From Sphingomonas faeni (GTDB taxonomy: Bacteria; Pseudomonadota; Alphaproteobacteria; Sphingomonadales; Sphingomonadaceae): a stretch of 64,000 nucleotides of DNA. Positions within the stretch are counted from its first letter, which is position 1. Every line of letters starts with the position of its first letter. The notes beneath the pieces are model-generated. The model ran no database searches. It had not been told where the DNA came from and saw only the letters and a list, made by a program, of their open reading frames with translations. The stretch lies in the NCBI RefSeq assembly GCF_023195535.1, contig NZ_JALPNF010000004.1, forward strand, positions 186,001-250,000, in the 5' to 3' direction. Shown in pieces: positions 45,933 to 55,094 of this stretch. Position numbers and translations under genes: made by a program.

Positions 45933-46567
45933 TGCCCTGGGACCGTAACCAGATGGCCGCGCGCGCGGCGCAGGAACTGAAGGACGGCTATTACGTCAAT
46001 CTCGGCATCGGCATCCCGACTTTGGTCGCGAACAACATCCCCGAGGGCATGACCGTCACGCTCCAGTCCGAGAACGGCATGCTCGGGATCGGCCCGTTCC
46101 CCTATGCGGGCGAAGAGGACGCCGACCTGATCAACGCCGGCAAGCAGACGATCAGCGAACTCCCGTCGTCGGTCTATTTCAGCTCGTCGGACAGCTTCGC
46201 GATGATCCGCGGCGGGCATATCGACCTTACGGTGCTGGGCGCGATGGAGGTCAGCGAAGGCGGCGACATCGCCAACTGGATGATCCCGGGCAAGATGATC
46301 AAGGGCATGGGCGGCGCGATGGATCTCGTCGCGGGCGTCAAGCAGATCATCGTCGTGATGGACCACAATGCCAAGGACGGGACGCCGAAGTTCATTCCGT
46401 CCTGCACGCTGCCGCTGACCGGCAAGAACGTCGTCGACATGATCGTCACCGATCTGGCGGTGTTCCAGCGTCCCGATCACGACAGCCCGTTCAAGCTGGT
46501 CGAGCTCGCCCCCGGCGTGACCGCGGACGAGGTCGCGGCGAAGACGACGGCGCACTACACCGCCTGA
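45932..46567 (+). CDS. 3-oxoacid CoA-transferase subunit B
   Basis: 211-residue beta subunit with the catalytic Glu in [20 protein letters not shown], preceded by [20 protein letters not shown] and followed by [19 protein letters not shown] and [12 protein letters not shown]. Together with subunit A (43958-44668) it forms the functional transferase for ketone-body or aromatic degradation. The start codon overlaps the DUF5076 stop, and the stop overlaps the next start (TGATGA). Confidence 0.95.
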   Translation: MPWDRNQMAARAAQELKDGYYVNLGIGIPTLVANNIPEGMTVTLQSENGMLGIGPFPYAGEEDADLINAGKQTISELPSSVYFSSSDSFAMIRGGHIDLTVLGAMEVSEGGDIANWMIPGKMIKGMGGAMDLVAGVKQIIVVMDHNAKDGTPKFIPSCTLPLTGKNVVDMIVTDLAVFQRPDHDSPFKLVELAPGVTADEVAAKTTAHYTA

Positions 46568-47448
46568 TGAAGCGCGCCGCCATCGTCATCGCGCTGATCG
46601 TGATCCTGATCGCGGGCACGGCGTTCACCGCGGGTCCCGGCACGCTCAGCGTCCTCGACGGCGTGATGGGCGGCGGTCGCGGCACGGCGCGCGTTCGTGA
46701 GGGCGTCCCGTTCGGCACGCACGGGCAGAAGCTCGACGTCTGGCGCCCGTCCGGCGGCGCGAAGACAGGCCTGCCGGTGCTGATCTTCTGGTACGGCGGC
46801 GGCTGGGTTCACGGCTCGCGCGGCGCCTATGCATTCGCGGCGCGCGCCTATGCGAAGGCCGGCTACGTCGTCGTCATGCCCGACTACCGCAAGGTTCCCG
46901 ACGTCCGCTTCCCCGCCTTCGTCCAGGACGGCGCCGAAGCGGTGAAGTGGACCCGTGACCACATCGCGCAGTCGGGCGGCGACCCAAACCGGATCGCCGT
47001 CGCCGGCCATTCCGCCGGTGCCTATACCGTGGCGATGCTGACGCTCGACCAGCGTTGGCTGAAAGCGGAAGGCGTCGACCCGCACATCATAAAGGCCGCG
47101 GTCGGCCTGTGCGGCCCCTATGATTTCTACCCCTTCACCGCCAAGCGGGCGATCGACGCGATGCAGGGCGCCTCCGACCCGGTGATGACCCAGCCGATCC
47201 ACTTCGCGCGGGCGGATGCGCCGCCCATGCTGCTGATCACCGCCGGTAACGACACGCAGGTGAAGCCGCACAACGCCATCAACCTCACCGCGCGACTGAA
47301 GGCGCTCGGCGCACCGGTGACGCACATCGACTATCCCGGCCTCAGCCACGAAAACGTAGCGATGGCGCTGTCGAAGCCGTTCCGCGGGAAAGCGTCGGTG
47401 CTGGCCGACAGCGTCGCGTTCCTGAACCGGGCGATGCCCGCGCGGTAG
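46567..47448 (+). CDS. Membrane-anchored or exported alpha/beta hydrolase (esterase)
   Basis: 293 residues: an N-terminal hydrophobic segment (AAIVIALIVILIAGTAFTAG) that acts as signal or anchor, then an alpha/beta hydrolase core with oxyanion block FWYGGGWVHGS (HSL/carboxylesterase-like), nucleophile elbow VAGHSAGAYT, and a closing His in YPGLSHENVAM. The family hydrolyses carboxylic esters; the substrate is unknown. It overlaps the CoA-transferase B stop, so it is part of that operon. Confidence 0.87.
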   Translation: MKRAAIVIALIVILIAGTAFTAGPGTLSVLDGVMGGGRGTARVREGVPFGTHGQKLDVWRPSGGAKTGLPVLIFWYGGGWVHGSRGAYAFAARAYAKAGYVVVMPDYRKVPDVRFPAFVQDGAEAVKWTRDHIAQSGGDPNRIAVAGHSAGAYTVAMLTLDQRWLKAEGVDPHIIKAAVGLCGPYDFYPFTAKRAIDAMQGASDPVMTQPIHFARADAPPMLLITAGNDTQVKPHNAINLTARLKALGAPVTHIDYPGLSHENVAMALSKPFRGKASVLADSVAFLNRAMPAR

Positions 47449-47468
47449 ACGCGATCCCCCCGACTCTC

Positions 47469-47551
47469 GTCACCCCAGCGAAAGCTGGGGTATCCCAGTT
47501 GGCGGATGCCGCGACCCAAACCGGGAGATACCAGCTTTCGCTGGCATGACG
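47469..47551. repeat. Palindromic element, family C (C6)
   Basis: GTCACCCCAGCGAAAGCTGG at the left and CCAGCTTTCGCTGGCATGACG at the right. The core matches C2 (TTGGCG..TGC.GCGACCC). Confidence 0.8.
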
Positions 47552-47587
47552 GGTGTGGGGCGGACGGGTAGGGCGCGACCAAAGCCG

Positions 47588-47643
47588 TGTTTCCCGCGAA
47601 GGCGGGGACCCAGTCTGGACGCCCGCCTTCGCGGGAGAACAAA
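47588..47643. repeat. Palindromic element, family B, inverted orientation (B4)
   Basis: TGTTTCCCGCGAAGGCGGGG, CCCAGTCTGG and CCCGCCTTCGCGGGAGAACA: this is the reverse complement of the other B copies. It lies 36 bp after C6 and 94 bp before leuC. Confidence 0.8.
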
Positions 47644-47736
47644 CTTCCTTCCCCCGCACGAGGCACACGGCTCGGCGACCGAAAATTACATCGAACCTTG
47701 GCGCGGCAGCCTATTTCGGTTAACGCGCGCCCCATC

Positions 47737-49173
47737 ATGGCCACTCCACAAACGCTGTACGAAAAGATCTGGGCGGCGCACGTCGTCGAACGCCGCGACG
47801 ACGGCACCTGCCTGATCTATATCGACCGCCACCTCGTCCACGAGGTCACCAGCCCCCAGGCGTTCGAAGGCCTCCGCGTGGCGGGCCGCAAGGTACGTCG
47901 CCCCGACCTGACGCTCGCCGTTCCCGATCACAACCTGCCGACGACCGCGCGCAAGGACGCCGCCGGTCGTGTCCTGCCGATCGCCGACCCCGAGAGCGCG
48001 CAGCAGCTCGACGCACTCCGCCGCAATACGACCGAGTTCGGCATCGACTATATCGACGCAATGGCCGTCGAGCAGGGCATCGTTCACGTCGTCGGTCCGG
48101 AACAGGGCTTCACGCTCCCCGGCACGACGCTGGTCTGCGGCGACAGCCACACCTCCGCGCACGGCGCGCTCGGCGCGCTCGCATTCGGGATCGGCACCAG
48201 CGAGGTCGAGCACGTCCTCGCCACGCAGACGTTGCTGTTGTCGCAGGCCAAGACGATGGAAGTCCGCGTCGACGGCGAACTCGGCTTCGGCGTCAGTCCG
48301 AAGGACGTCATCCTCGCGATCATCGGCAAGATCGGCGCGGCGGGTGGCACCGGCCACGTCATCGAATTTACCGGGAGCGTGATCCGCAACATGTCGATCG
48401 AAGGTCGCCTGACGATCGCCAACATGTCGATCGAGGCGGGCGCGCGCTCCGGCCTGATCGCGCCCGACGACACGACGTTCGCGTACCTCAAGGGCCGTCC
48501 GATGGCGCCGACCGGCGAACACTGGGATCGTGCCGTCGCCTGGTGGCGCAGCCTCGCGACCGATCCAGGCGCGAAGTACGACAAGTCGGTCACGCTCGAC
48601 GCCGCCGATATCGCCCCCGGCCTCACCTGGGGCACCAGCCCCGAGGACGTCGTCCCGATCACCGGAGTCGTCCCCGAACCGTCGAGCTTCGCCGATCCCG
48701 CCAAGCAAGCGGCGGCGCAGAAGTCGCTCGACTATATGGGCCTCACCGCCGGCACCGCGATGCGCGACGTGCCGATCCAGCACGTTTTCATCGGCAGTTG
48801 CACCAACAGCCGTATCGAGGACCTCCGCGCCGCCGCAGCGATCGCCGATGGCCGCCATGTCGCAACCGGTGTCCGCGCGCTCGTCGTGCCCGGCTCTGGC
48901 CTGGTGAAGCGCCAGGCCGAAGCCGAAGGGCTCGATCGGATCTTCATCACCGCAGGCTTCGAATGGCGCGAACCGGGCTGTTCGATGTGCCTCGCGATGA
49001 ACCCGGACAAAGTCCCTGCGGGGGAGCGTTGCGCTTCCACGTCGAACCGTAATTTCGTCGGCCGACAGGGTCCCGGAGCGCGCACGCATCTGGTATCACC
49101 CGCGATGGCGGCGGCAGCGGCGGTGACCGGTAAGCTGAGCGACGTCAGAGAGTTGATGGGGGCAAGAACATGA
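47737..49173 (+). CDS. leuC: 3-isopropylmalate dehydratase large subunit
   Basis: Aconitase-fold subunit that isomerises 2- to 3-isopropylmalate in leucine synthesis. 478 residues with [20 protein letters not shown], and the [4Fe-4S] ligands in [12 protein letters not shown] and [16 protein letters not shown] 47737 gives the family's [15 protein letters not shown]. It heads an operon in which a 34-residue gene separates it from leuD by ATGA overlaps on both sides. Confidence 0.97.
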   Translation: MATPQTLYEKIWAAHVVERRDDGTCLIYIDRHLVHEVTSPQAFEGLRVAGRKVRRPDLTLAVPDHNLPTTARKDAAGRVLPIADPESAQQLDALRRNTTEFGIDYIDAMAVEQGIVHVVGPEQGFTLPGTTLVCGDSHTSAHGALGALAFGIGTSEVEHVLATQTLLLSQAKTMEVRVDGELGFGVSPKDVILAIIGKIGAAGGTGHVIEFTGSVIRNMSIEGRLTIANMSIEAGARSGLIAPDDTTFAYLKGRPMAPTGEHWDRAVAWWRSLATDPGAKYDKSVTLDAADIAPGLTWGTSPEDVVPITGVVPEPSSFADPAKQAAAQKSLDYMGLTAGTAMRDVPIQHVFIGSCTNSRIEDLRAAAAIADGRHVATGVRALVVPGSGLVKRQAEAEGLDRIFITAGFEWREPGCSMCLAMNPDKVPAGERCASTSNRNFVGRQGPGARTHLVSPAMAAAAAVTGKLSDVRELMGART

Positions 49174-49274
49174 AGAAGGTTTTCGTATTGCTGGCGGCTG
49201 GCGCGATGCTCAGCGGCGTTGCGGCCTATGTCGCCTCGGCGCGCGTGGTTCCGGAGCGTACGGAACAGCGATGA
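49170..49274 (+). CDS. 34-residue membrane or exported peptide between leuC and leuD
   Basis: A 34-codon frame starting in ATGA with the leuC stop and ending in ATGA with the leuD start. The product is [20 protein letters not shown] followed by [14 protein letters not shown]. It looks like a signal peptide or a single membrane helix with a short polar tail. Perfect stop-start coupling at both ends suggests it is translated. The function is unknown; it may serve as a coupling cistron or as a small membrane protein. Confidence 0.65.
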   Translation: MKKVFVLLAAGAMLSGVAAYVASARVVPERTEQR

Positions 49275-49900
49275 CCCCCGTCACCACCGTCTCGGGCCGC
49301 GCCTATCCCTGGGGCGCGAAGAACATCGACACCGACGTCATCATCCCGGCGCACTGGCTGAAGACGATCACGCGCACCGGCCTCGGCCGCGGCGCGTTCG
49401 AGACGGTGCGCGCGCAACCCGGCAACATCTTCGACGATCCGCGTTATGCCGGCTCGCCGATCCTGATCGCCGGCGATAATTTCGGCTGCGGGTCCAGCCG
49501 CGAGCATGCCGCCTGGGCACTCGCCGACATGGGCATCACCGCGGTGATCGCGCCGAGCTTCTCCGACATCTTCTCGGGCAACGCGTTCAAGAACGGCATC
49601 GTCCCCGTCGTGCTTCCTGAGGAAGCGATCGACCGCCTGATCGAGGTCGCCAAGGACCAGATCGTCACCGTCGACCTCGAGACGATGACCGTCACCACCC
49701 CGTTCCAGGATCGCTTCACCTTCGAACTCGACGCATTCCGCCGCCAGTGTCTCATGGAAGGGCTGGACGAAGTCGGCCTGACGCTGGCAAGGGATACCCA
49801 GATTTCAAATTTCGAGGACGCGGTCGCATCGAATCGCCCCTGGATGACGGTGGAGAGCGGGTATGCGAGCATTGGTGTCGAAGGCAGTCGGCGGACCTGA
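49271..49900 (+). CDS. leuD: 3-isopropylmalate dehydratase small subunit
   Basis: Swivelling domain that completes the LeuCD active site. 209 residues with [36 protein letters not shown] (substrate-contact Ser/Arg) and [16 protein letters not shown]. The start overlaps the stop of the 34-residue gene (ATGA). The 3' end overlaps the following oxidoreductase gene by 38 bp. Confidence 0.96.
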   Translation: MTPVTTVSGRAYPWGAKNIDTDVIIPAHWLKTITRTGLGRGAFETVRAQPGNIFDDPRYAGSPILIAGDNFGCGSSREHAAWALADMGITAVIAPSFSDIFSGNAFKNGIVPVVLPEEAIDRLIEVAKDQIVTVDLETMTVTTPFQDRFTFELDAFRRQCLMEGLDEVGLTLARDTQISNFEDAVASNRPWMTVESGYASIGVEGSRRT

Positions 49901-50861
49901 AACTCTGGAAATGGTCGAGCTGCCCGATCTGGTAGCCGGCCCCGGGCAGGTGGTGGTCGCGGTCAAGGCCTGCGCGATCAACTTTCCCGACGTCCTGATC
50001 ATCGAGGACAAGTACCAGTTCAAGCCGCAGCGCCCGTTCGCACCGGGCGGCGAGATCGCCGGCACGATCGCTTCGATCGGCGAAGGCGTGACGGGCTGGG
50101 AAGTCGGCGACCGCGTGATTGCGATGCTCGGCCATGGCGGCTTGTGCGAGCAGGTCATCGCCGATCCCGCCAAGCTCTACCGCCTCCCCGAGGGCCGCAG
50201 CTTTGCCGAGGGTGCCTCGCTGATCCTCACCTACGGCACGACGATCCACGCGCTGCTCGACCGCGGCCACATCAAGGCGGGGCAAACCCTGCTCGTGCTC
50301 GGCGCAGCTGGCGGCGTCGGCCTCGCCGCGATCGAACTCGGCAAGGCGTTCGGCGCGAAGGTCGTCGCCGCGGTCTCGTCCGAGGAGAAAGCTGCCGCCG
50401 CAAAATCGGCCGGCGCCGACGAAACGCTGATCTATGCCCGCGCGCCGTTCGACAAGGATCAGTCGAAGGCGCTCGCCGAGCAGTTCAAGGCCGCGGCCGG
50501 TCGCGACGGCGCGCACGTGATCTACGATCCGGTCGGCGGCGATTATGCCGAGCCCGCGCTCCGCTCGATTGCGTGGGAGGGCAAGTATCTCGTCGTCGGC
50601 TTCCCTGCGGGCATCCCGCGCCTGCCGCTCAACCTGACGTTGCTCAAAAGCTGCGACGTGTGTGGGGTGTTCTGGGGCGCGTTCGCGGCGCGCGACCCTA
50701 AGGCGAACCAAGCGCATATCGAAACGCTGTTCGAGCTCTGGGAGGCAGGAAAGATCGCACCGCGCGTCACGGAGGTCTTCGCGTTCGAAGATGGCGGCAA
50801 GGCGATCGCCAAGATGGCGGCGCGCGGCGCGATCGGAAAACTCGTCGTCGAGGTCGGCTGA
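49863..50861 (+). CDS. NADPH:quinone oxidoreductase family protein (MDR)
   Basis: 332 residues of the zinc-free medium-chain dehydrogenase/reductase type: [40 protein letters not shown], and the NADPH-binding [20 protein letters not shown]. No structural zinc cysteines are visible. It likely reduces quinones or enoyl substrates. The start ATG 49863 lies inside the last 38 bp of leuD in another frame, so translation is probably coupled. Confidence 0.9.
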   Translation: MRALVSKAVGGPETLEMVELPDLVAGPGQVVVAVKACAINFPDVLIIEDKYQFKPQRPFAPGGEIAGTIASIGEGVTGWEVGDRVIAMLGHGGLCEQVIADPAKLYRLPEGRSFAEGASLILTYGTTIHALLDRGHIKAGQTLLVLGAAGGVGLAAIELGKAFGAKVVAAVSSEEKAAAAKSAGADETLIYARAPFDKDQSKALAEQFKAAAGRDGAHVIYDPVGGDYAEPALRSIAWEGKYLVVGFPAGIPRLPLNLTLLKSCDVCGVFWGAFAARDPKANQAHIETLFELWEAGKIAPRVTEVFAFEDGGKAIAKMAARGAIGKLVVEVG

Positions 50862-50971
50862 CCGGATCGCCTCGGTCCGACCTTGCGGACGGCGAAATGC
50901 GGCATTGTTGCGCATGCGCGGTCCGCGACCTATCTCGGATGCAAGACGAGACTGCATCGGGGACCTGCGCA

Positions 50972-51295
50972 ATGACAACATTCGACGATCGCGAACGCGC
51001 CAGCGAGGCGCATTTCGTGCGCCAGGATGAAATGGCATTCCGGATCACGGCGCGGCGGAACCGCTTGCTTGGCGTCTGGGCGGCGCATGAGATGAAACTC
51101 ACCCCCGAGGAAACCGATGCATATGCCACGGCGCTCGTCCATGCGGATATGGAGGGCGGCGGCGATGACGACGTCGTCCGGAAGCTGGTCGGGGACATGA
51201 CCGCCGCGGGCCTGGATCACGACGAAGCGACCGTCCGCCGCGCGCTCGCGCAGCAGATGATCGAGGCGCGTCGCCAGTTGCTGGAGGCGCATTGA
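50972..51295 (+). CDS. F1-ATPase inhibitor zeta subunit (DUF1476)
   Basis: 107-residue alphaproteobacterial zeta subunit, which blocks reverse rotation (ATP hydrolysis) of the F1 motor. TFDDRERASEAHFVRQDEM and ARRNRLLGVWAAHEMKL at the N-terminus are the inhibitory part, followed by a helical domain ending TVRRALAQQMIEARRQLL. Length and sequence order fit. It leads a short cluster with bolA and grxD. Confidence 0.9.
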   Translation: MTTFDDRERASEAHFVRQDEMAFRITARRNRLLGVWAAHEMKLTPEETDAYATALVHADMEGGGDDDVVRKLVGDMTAAGLDHDEATVRRALAQQMIEARRQLLEAH

Positions 51296-51296
51296 T

Positions 51297-51527
51297 ATGC
51301 CGATGGCTGCCGACGATATTGCGACCATGATCAAGGACGCGATCCCCGATGCGCATGTCGAGATCACCGACCTTGCCGGCGACGGCGATCATTATGCTGC
51401 CAAGGTGACCGCCGCGAGCTTTGCCGGGATGAGCCGCGTGAAGCAGCACCAGGCGGTGTATGCCGCGCTAGGTGGCCGCATGGGCGGCGTCCTGCACGCA
51501 CTCCAGCTTACAACTGCAATTTCCTGA
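51297..51527 (+). CDS. BolA-family protein
   Basis: 76 residues: IATMIKDAIPDAHVEITDLA, DHYAAKVTAASFAGMSRVKQ and HQAVYAALGGRMGGVLHALQ cover the BolA fold with the invariant His of VKQHQ. BolA/YrbA proteins pair with CGFS glutaredoxins around a shared [2Fe-2S] cluster; such a glutaredoxin is encoded 11 bp downstream. ATG 51297 or 51303 may be the start. Confidence 0.93.
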   Translation: MPMAADDIATMIKDAIPDAHVEITDLAGDGDHYAAKVTAASFAGMSRVKQHQAVYAALGGRMGGVLHALQLTTAIS

Positions 51528-51538
51528 GGGACGAAGAC

Positions 51539-51862
51539 ATGACCGACGACACCAACGCACGCATCGACGCAGTGGTCAAAGCCAGCCCCGTCGTATTGTT
51601 CATGAAGGGCAGCCCGCTGTTCCCGCAGTGCGGCTTTTCCAGCCGCGCGATCGCGATCCTCAACCATCTCGAGGTCGAGTTCGAGAGCGTCGACGTGTTG
51701 CAGGACCAGGGCATCCGCCAGGGGATCAAGGCCTATTCGGATTGGCCGACGATCCCGCAGCTTTACGTCGACGGCGAGTTCGTCGGCGGTTCGGACATCA
51801 TGATGGAAATGTACGAAAGCGGCGAGTTGGCGCAACTGTTCGAAAAGCAGAACGCGAACTGA
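51539..51862 (+). CDS. grxD: Monothiol glutaredoxin Grx4
   Basis: 107-residue CGFS-type glutaredoxin that holds and transfers [2Fe-2S] clusters. The active site is PQCGFSSRAI (Cys31), with WPTIPQLYVDGEFVGGSDIM for glutathione contact. It follows bolA by 11 bp, matching the conserved BolA-Grx4 partnership in iron sensing and Fe-S assembly. A 12-bp hairpin lies 18 bp after the stop. Confidence 0.95.
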   Translation: MTDDTNARIDAVVKASPVVLFMKGSPLFPQCGFSSRAIAILNHLEVEFESVDVLQDQGIRQGIKAYSDWPTIPQLYVDGEFVGGSDIMMEMYESGELAQLFEKQNAN

Positions 51863-51880
51863 CCACGGGGGCGCCGGGGA

Positions 51881-51923
51881 GGGTGGATCGACGCGAGACC
51901 GGACGGTAGCGGTCGATCCACCC
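51881..51923 (+). terminator. 12-bp inverted repeat after grxD, probable terminator
   Basis: GGGTGGATCGAC (51881-51892) and GTCGATCCACCC (51912-51923) are exact complements around a 19-nt loop. The position 18 bp after grxD fits termination; there is no T run. Confidence 0.5.
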
Positions 51924-52116
51924 TGCATGAACGCAGGTGCGCTCGGTGACATGACGCACGTTGCAGGCTCCGTGCCAACGTCGTCGCATCCAGGTTCTGC
52001 AGGGCTTCCAATAGTTAATGGGGTTTCTGCAGCGGGTCGACCTGTAAAGAATGGCGACATGCGACCGAATTGGTGAAGGTCTTGCCATCGCCGCACGAAG
52101 CCGCCATCTCGCAATC

Positions 52117-52974
52117 ATGGCTGAGCATCCGACCGGTATCCCGATCCAGCTCGAGCCGCTCGTACTCCGCGTGCTCGCGCCCAATCCGTCGCCGTACACA
52201 TACACGGGCACGCAAACCCACATCGTCGGCCGTGCCGATCTTGCCGTGATAGATGCCGGCCCGGACGACCCTCCGCATATCGCAGCCTTGGTCCGTGCGA
52301 TCGACGGCCGTCCGGTGACCGCGATCGTCGTCACGCATCACCACCGCGACCACAGCCCTGCGACGCGGCGGCTGCAGGCGATAACCGGAGCGCCGATCGT
52401 CGGTGCTGCGCCCTTCGACCTCGACGACACGGGTGCGCGGGCGGACGCTTCGTTCGACCCCGCCTACGCCCCCGACCGCGTTCTCGCCGAGGGCGACACC
52501 GTCACGGGCGAGGGCTGGACGCTCGAGGCGATCGCAACGCCGGGCCACACCTCGAATCACCTCGCCTTCGCGCTGCCCGAGACCAAGGCGCTGTTCTCGG
52601 GGGATCACGTGATGGGGTGGTCGACGACGATCGTCTCGCCTCCCGACGGCAATATGACGGCGTATATGGCGAGCCTGGAAAAACTTATGGGGCGCGACGA
52701 CCGTGTCTATTATCCGGGGCACGGCGAGGCGATCGATAGGCCGCAACGCCTCGTCCGCGGGATGCTCGGCCACCGCAAGCAGCGCGAGGGCCAGATCCTT
52801 CGCTTGCTCCGCGACGGCGTACGGCCGATCCCGGCGATGGTCGAGCGCATGTATGTCGGTCTGGACCCGCGGCTCGTGCCCGCTGCCGAGCGATCGGTGC
52901 TGGCGCATCTCTACGATTTGCAAACCCGCGGACTGGTCATCGAGGAAGGCGAAACATGGCAGACGAAAACCTGA
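52117..52974 (+). CDS. MBL-fold metallohydrolase with winged-helix C-terminus
   Basis: 285 residues of the LACTB2/RNase-Z-like type: VTHHHRDHSPATRRLQAITG (HxHxDH), TPGHTSNHLAF, LFSGDHVMGWSTTIVSPPDG and YYPGHGEAI supply the di-zinc ligands, and the last 70 residues (HRKQREGQILRLL onward) form a small winged helix. It may be an endoribonuclease or hydrolase of small thioesters. ATG 52117 precedes the conserved part; ATG 52051 would add 22 residues. It overlaps the DUF4230 gene by 19 bp. Confidence 0.87.
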   Translation: MAEHPTGIPIQLEPLVLRVLAPNPSPYTYTGTQTHIVGRADLAVIDAGPDDPPHIAALVRAIDGRPVTAIVVTHHHRDHSPATRRLQAITGAPIVGAAPFDLDDTGARADASFDPAYAPDRVLAEGDTVTGEGWTLEAIATPGHTSNHLAFALPETKALFSGDHVMGWSTTIVSPPDGNMTAYMASLEKLMGRDDRVYYPGHGEAIDRPQRLVRGMLGHRKQREGQILRLLRDGVRPIPAMVERMYVGLDPRLVPAAERSVLAHLYDLQTRGLVIEEGETWQTKT

Positions 52975-53690
52975 GCCCCGACCTGCCCCCCGCGCGTAGC
53001 GGCGGCGTCAGCGCATTCCTGGCCAAGGCGGTCGGCGTGATTGTCATACTCGTTCTTGCGGGGTTGCTCGCATTGTGGGGCGTGCAGCGCTACGTCAGCG
53101 ACCGCCTGACTCCCGATCCGACGACGATCGCCAGCGCCAGTCTTGCAGGCCTGCGCGAACAGAACCGCCTGTCCGCGTTCGCCGCGCGCTATGTCGCGGT
53201 GGTGACCTCGAAACAGTCGCAGCTCGGCTTCACCACCGAGAAGACGCTGATCATGCCCGGCATGGTGCGGTACGAGGTCGACATGGGGAAGCTGACCCAG
53301 GCCGATGTCGCGTGGGACGGCACCACCAAGACGCTGTCGGTGCGGCTGCCCGCGGTCGAGGCGGATGGCCCACAGGTCGATCTGAACGCGGTGCGCGAAT
53401 ATGGCTCGGGCGGCGTGCTGACCACCTTCACCGATGCCGAGAAGCGCCTCGACGCCGCCAACCGCCGTGCCGGGCAGATCGAGCTGATCCGCCAGGCACG
53501 CGAGCCGGCGATGATCAAGCTCGCCCGCGACGCCACGCGCAGGGCGGTGGAACGCAGTTTCGCGATGCCGCTCCGCGCTGCCGGGATCGATGCGACCGTC
53601 GCGGTGCGGTTCGCCGACGAACCCGTTGCGAACACGGAACGCTGGGATACCTCGCGCTCGCTGCAGGACGTGCTAGGGAATGCGCGCTAA
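52956..53690 (+). CDS. DUF4230-family membrane protein
   Basis: 244 residues: a short cytoplasmic tail, one transmembrane helix at about residues 24-46 (AVGVIVILVLAGLLALWGVQ), then a periplasmic domain beginning LREQNRLSAFAARYVAVVTS and including PGMVRYEVDMGKL and SVRLPAVEADGP, the DUF4230 pattern. Function is unknown; the domain looks like a lipid- or stress-related envelope module. It overlaps the MBL gene by 19 bp and is 15 bp from nadA, so all three are likely cotranscribed. Confidence 0.86.
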   Translation: MADENLSPDLPPARSGGVSAFLAKAVGVIVILVLAGLLALWGVQRYVSDRLTPDPTTIASASLAGLREQNRLSAFAARYVAVVTSKQSQLGFTTEKTLIMPGMVRYEVDMGKLTQADVAWDGTTKTLSVRLPAVEADGPQVDLNAVREYGSGGVLTTFTDAEKRLDAANRRAGQIELIRQAREPAMIKLARDATRRAVERSFAMPLRAAGIDATVAVRFADEPVANTERWDTSRSLQDVLGNAR

Positions 53691-53705
53691 ACTCGGGATA
53701 CGACC

Positions 53706-54689
53706 ATGGAATTGAACCAGAACTTCGCCGGCATCGACATACGCGCCGAGATCGAGCGCCTCCGCAAGGAGAAGAACGCGGTCATCCTCGCGCATTATTA
53801 CCAGAAGCCCGAGCTTCAGGATCTGGCCGATTTCGTCGGCGACAGCCTCGACCTGTCGCGCAAGGCCGCCGCGACCGACGCCGACGTCATCGCGTTCTGC
53901 GGCGTGCGGTTCATGGCCGAGACCGCCAAGATCCTGTCGCCCGACAAGATCGTCGTGCTGCCCGACATGGATGCCGGGTGCAGCCTCGAGGACAGCTGCC
54001 CGCCCGAGCAGTTCGCCGCCTTCCGCGCCAAGCATCCCGATCACATCGCGCTGACCTACATCAACTGCTCGACCGAGGTGAAGGCGCTCTCCGACATCAT
54101 CGTGACGTCGTCGTCGGCAGACACGATCCTCGCGCAGATCCCGCTCGATCAGAAGATCATCTTCGGCCCCGACCGCAACCTCGGCGGCTATCTCGCGCGG
54201 AAGACCGGCCGCGACATGCTGCTGTGGCCGGGCGTGTGCATCGTCCACGAGGCCTTCAGCGAAACCGAGCTGATGAAGCTCAAGGCGCAACATCCTGGTG
54301 CGCCCGTGGTCGCGCATCCCGAATGCCCGCCGATCATCCTCGATCATGCCGATTATGTCGGCTCGACGCGCGGCATTCTCGATTATGCGCTGGCGATGCC
54401 CGGCGACACGCTGATCGTCGCGACCGAGCCGCACATCATCCACCAGATGGAAAAGGCGTTGCCGAACAAGCGCTTCATCGGTGCGCCGGGCGCAGACGGC
54501 AACTGCAACTGCAACATCTGCCCGTACATGGCGCTCAACACGCTGGAAAAGCTGTACGTCGCGTTACGCGATCTGAGCCCGCGTATCGAGATCGAGGAGG
54601 GGCTCCGCTTGCAGGCAAAGAAGAGCCTCGACCGCATGCTGGAGATGGCGTCGAACACGGTAGGAAAGGGCGATTTGGGCCCTAAATAA
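53706..54689 (+). CDS. nadA: Quinolinate synthase
   Basis: Condenses iminoaspartate with dihydroxyacetone phosphate to quinolinate in NAD synthesis. 327 residues with a [4Fe-4S] cluster bound by Cys in [21 protein letters not shown] and [38 protein letters not shown] is the family N-terminus. nadC lies 405 bp downstream; the iminoaspartate source (nadB or aspartate dehydrogenase) is not in the window. Confidence 0.97.
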   Translation: MELNQNFAGIDIRAEIERLRKEKNAVILAHYYQKPELQDLADFVGDSLDLSRKAAATDADVIAFCGVRFMAETAKILSPDKIVVLPDMDAGCSLEDSCPPEQFAAFRAKHPDHIALTYINCSTEVKALSDIIVTSSSADTILAQIPLDQKIIFGPDRNLGGYLARKTGRDMLLWPGVCIVHEAFSETELMKLKAQHPGAPVVAHPECPPIILDHADYVGSTRGILDYALAMPGDTLIVATEPHIIHQMEKALPNKRFIGAPGADGNCNCNICPYMALNTLEKLYVALRDLSPRIEIEEGLRLQAKKSLDRMLEMASNTVGKGDLGPK

Positions 54690-54780
54690 TGCTATGCGTG
54701 AGGCCGAGGTCCACTTCCGGGCCGCCGGACGTCGCGCGGCCGAGGTCGGGCGGCGCACCCGCCCGACAAGCGGTCGACCT

Positions 54781-54930
54781 TCAGGCCCTGGGAACGTCGC
54801 CGCCAAGCTGTGCGAGCGCCTGATCGATGTGGATGGCGGCAAGCGGCATCTGCAAGGCATCGGCCAGCGCGAGCGCCTCATCCAGCAAGGCGTTCAAGCG
54901 TGCGACATCGGCCATCGTCTCGGTAAGCAT
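54781..54930 (-). CDS. 49-residue hypothetical protein between nadA and nadC
   Basis: On the minus strand ATG 54930 is preceded by AAGGACTTTACC, a good ribosome site. The product MLTETMADVARLNALLDEAL continues ALADALQMPLAAIHIDQALA and QLGGDVPRA, a compact amphipathic helical protein. Frame composition fits real coding better than its shadows. It runs against nadA and nadC. I know no function. Confidence 0.62.
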   Translation of the reverse strand: MLTETMADVARLNALLDEALALADALQMPLAAIHIDQALAQLGGDVPRA

Positions 54931-55094
54931 GGTAAAGTCCTTGGAAAACATTCTTGCAACTCGCCAGTCGGCGATTTGTTCCGGGTCGGGAAAACTTTCT
55001 CGAGCCGTTGCTCGGTGGGATTTCGCTATTCCGGGCGTCTGATTTTTGGCACCGCGCTGGTACCATCGGTGAATAATGATTTGGGGGATGTCGG

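Noticed and set aside
47587..47736. N-terminal extension of leuC through a B element
   Set aside because: LeuC homology begins at 47737; the extension is repeat-derived with no support.
53075..54685. 536-codon frame across the DUF4230 and nadA genes
   Set aside because: Out-of-frame shadow; both real genes have clear domains and start sites.
54690..55094. Missing nadB between nadA and nadC
   Set aside because: The 405-bp gap is too short for nadB and contains no remnant of its FAD motif; only a small opposite-strand gene is supported.
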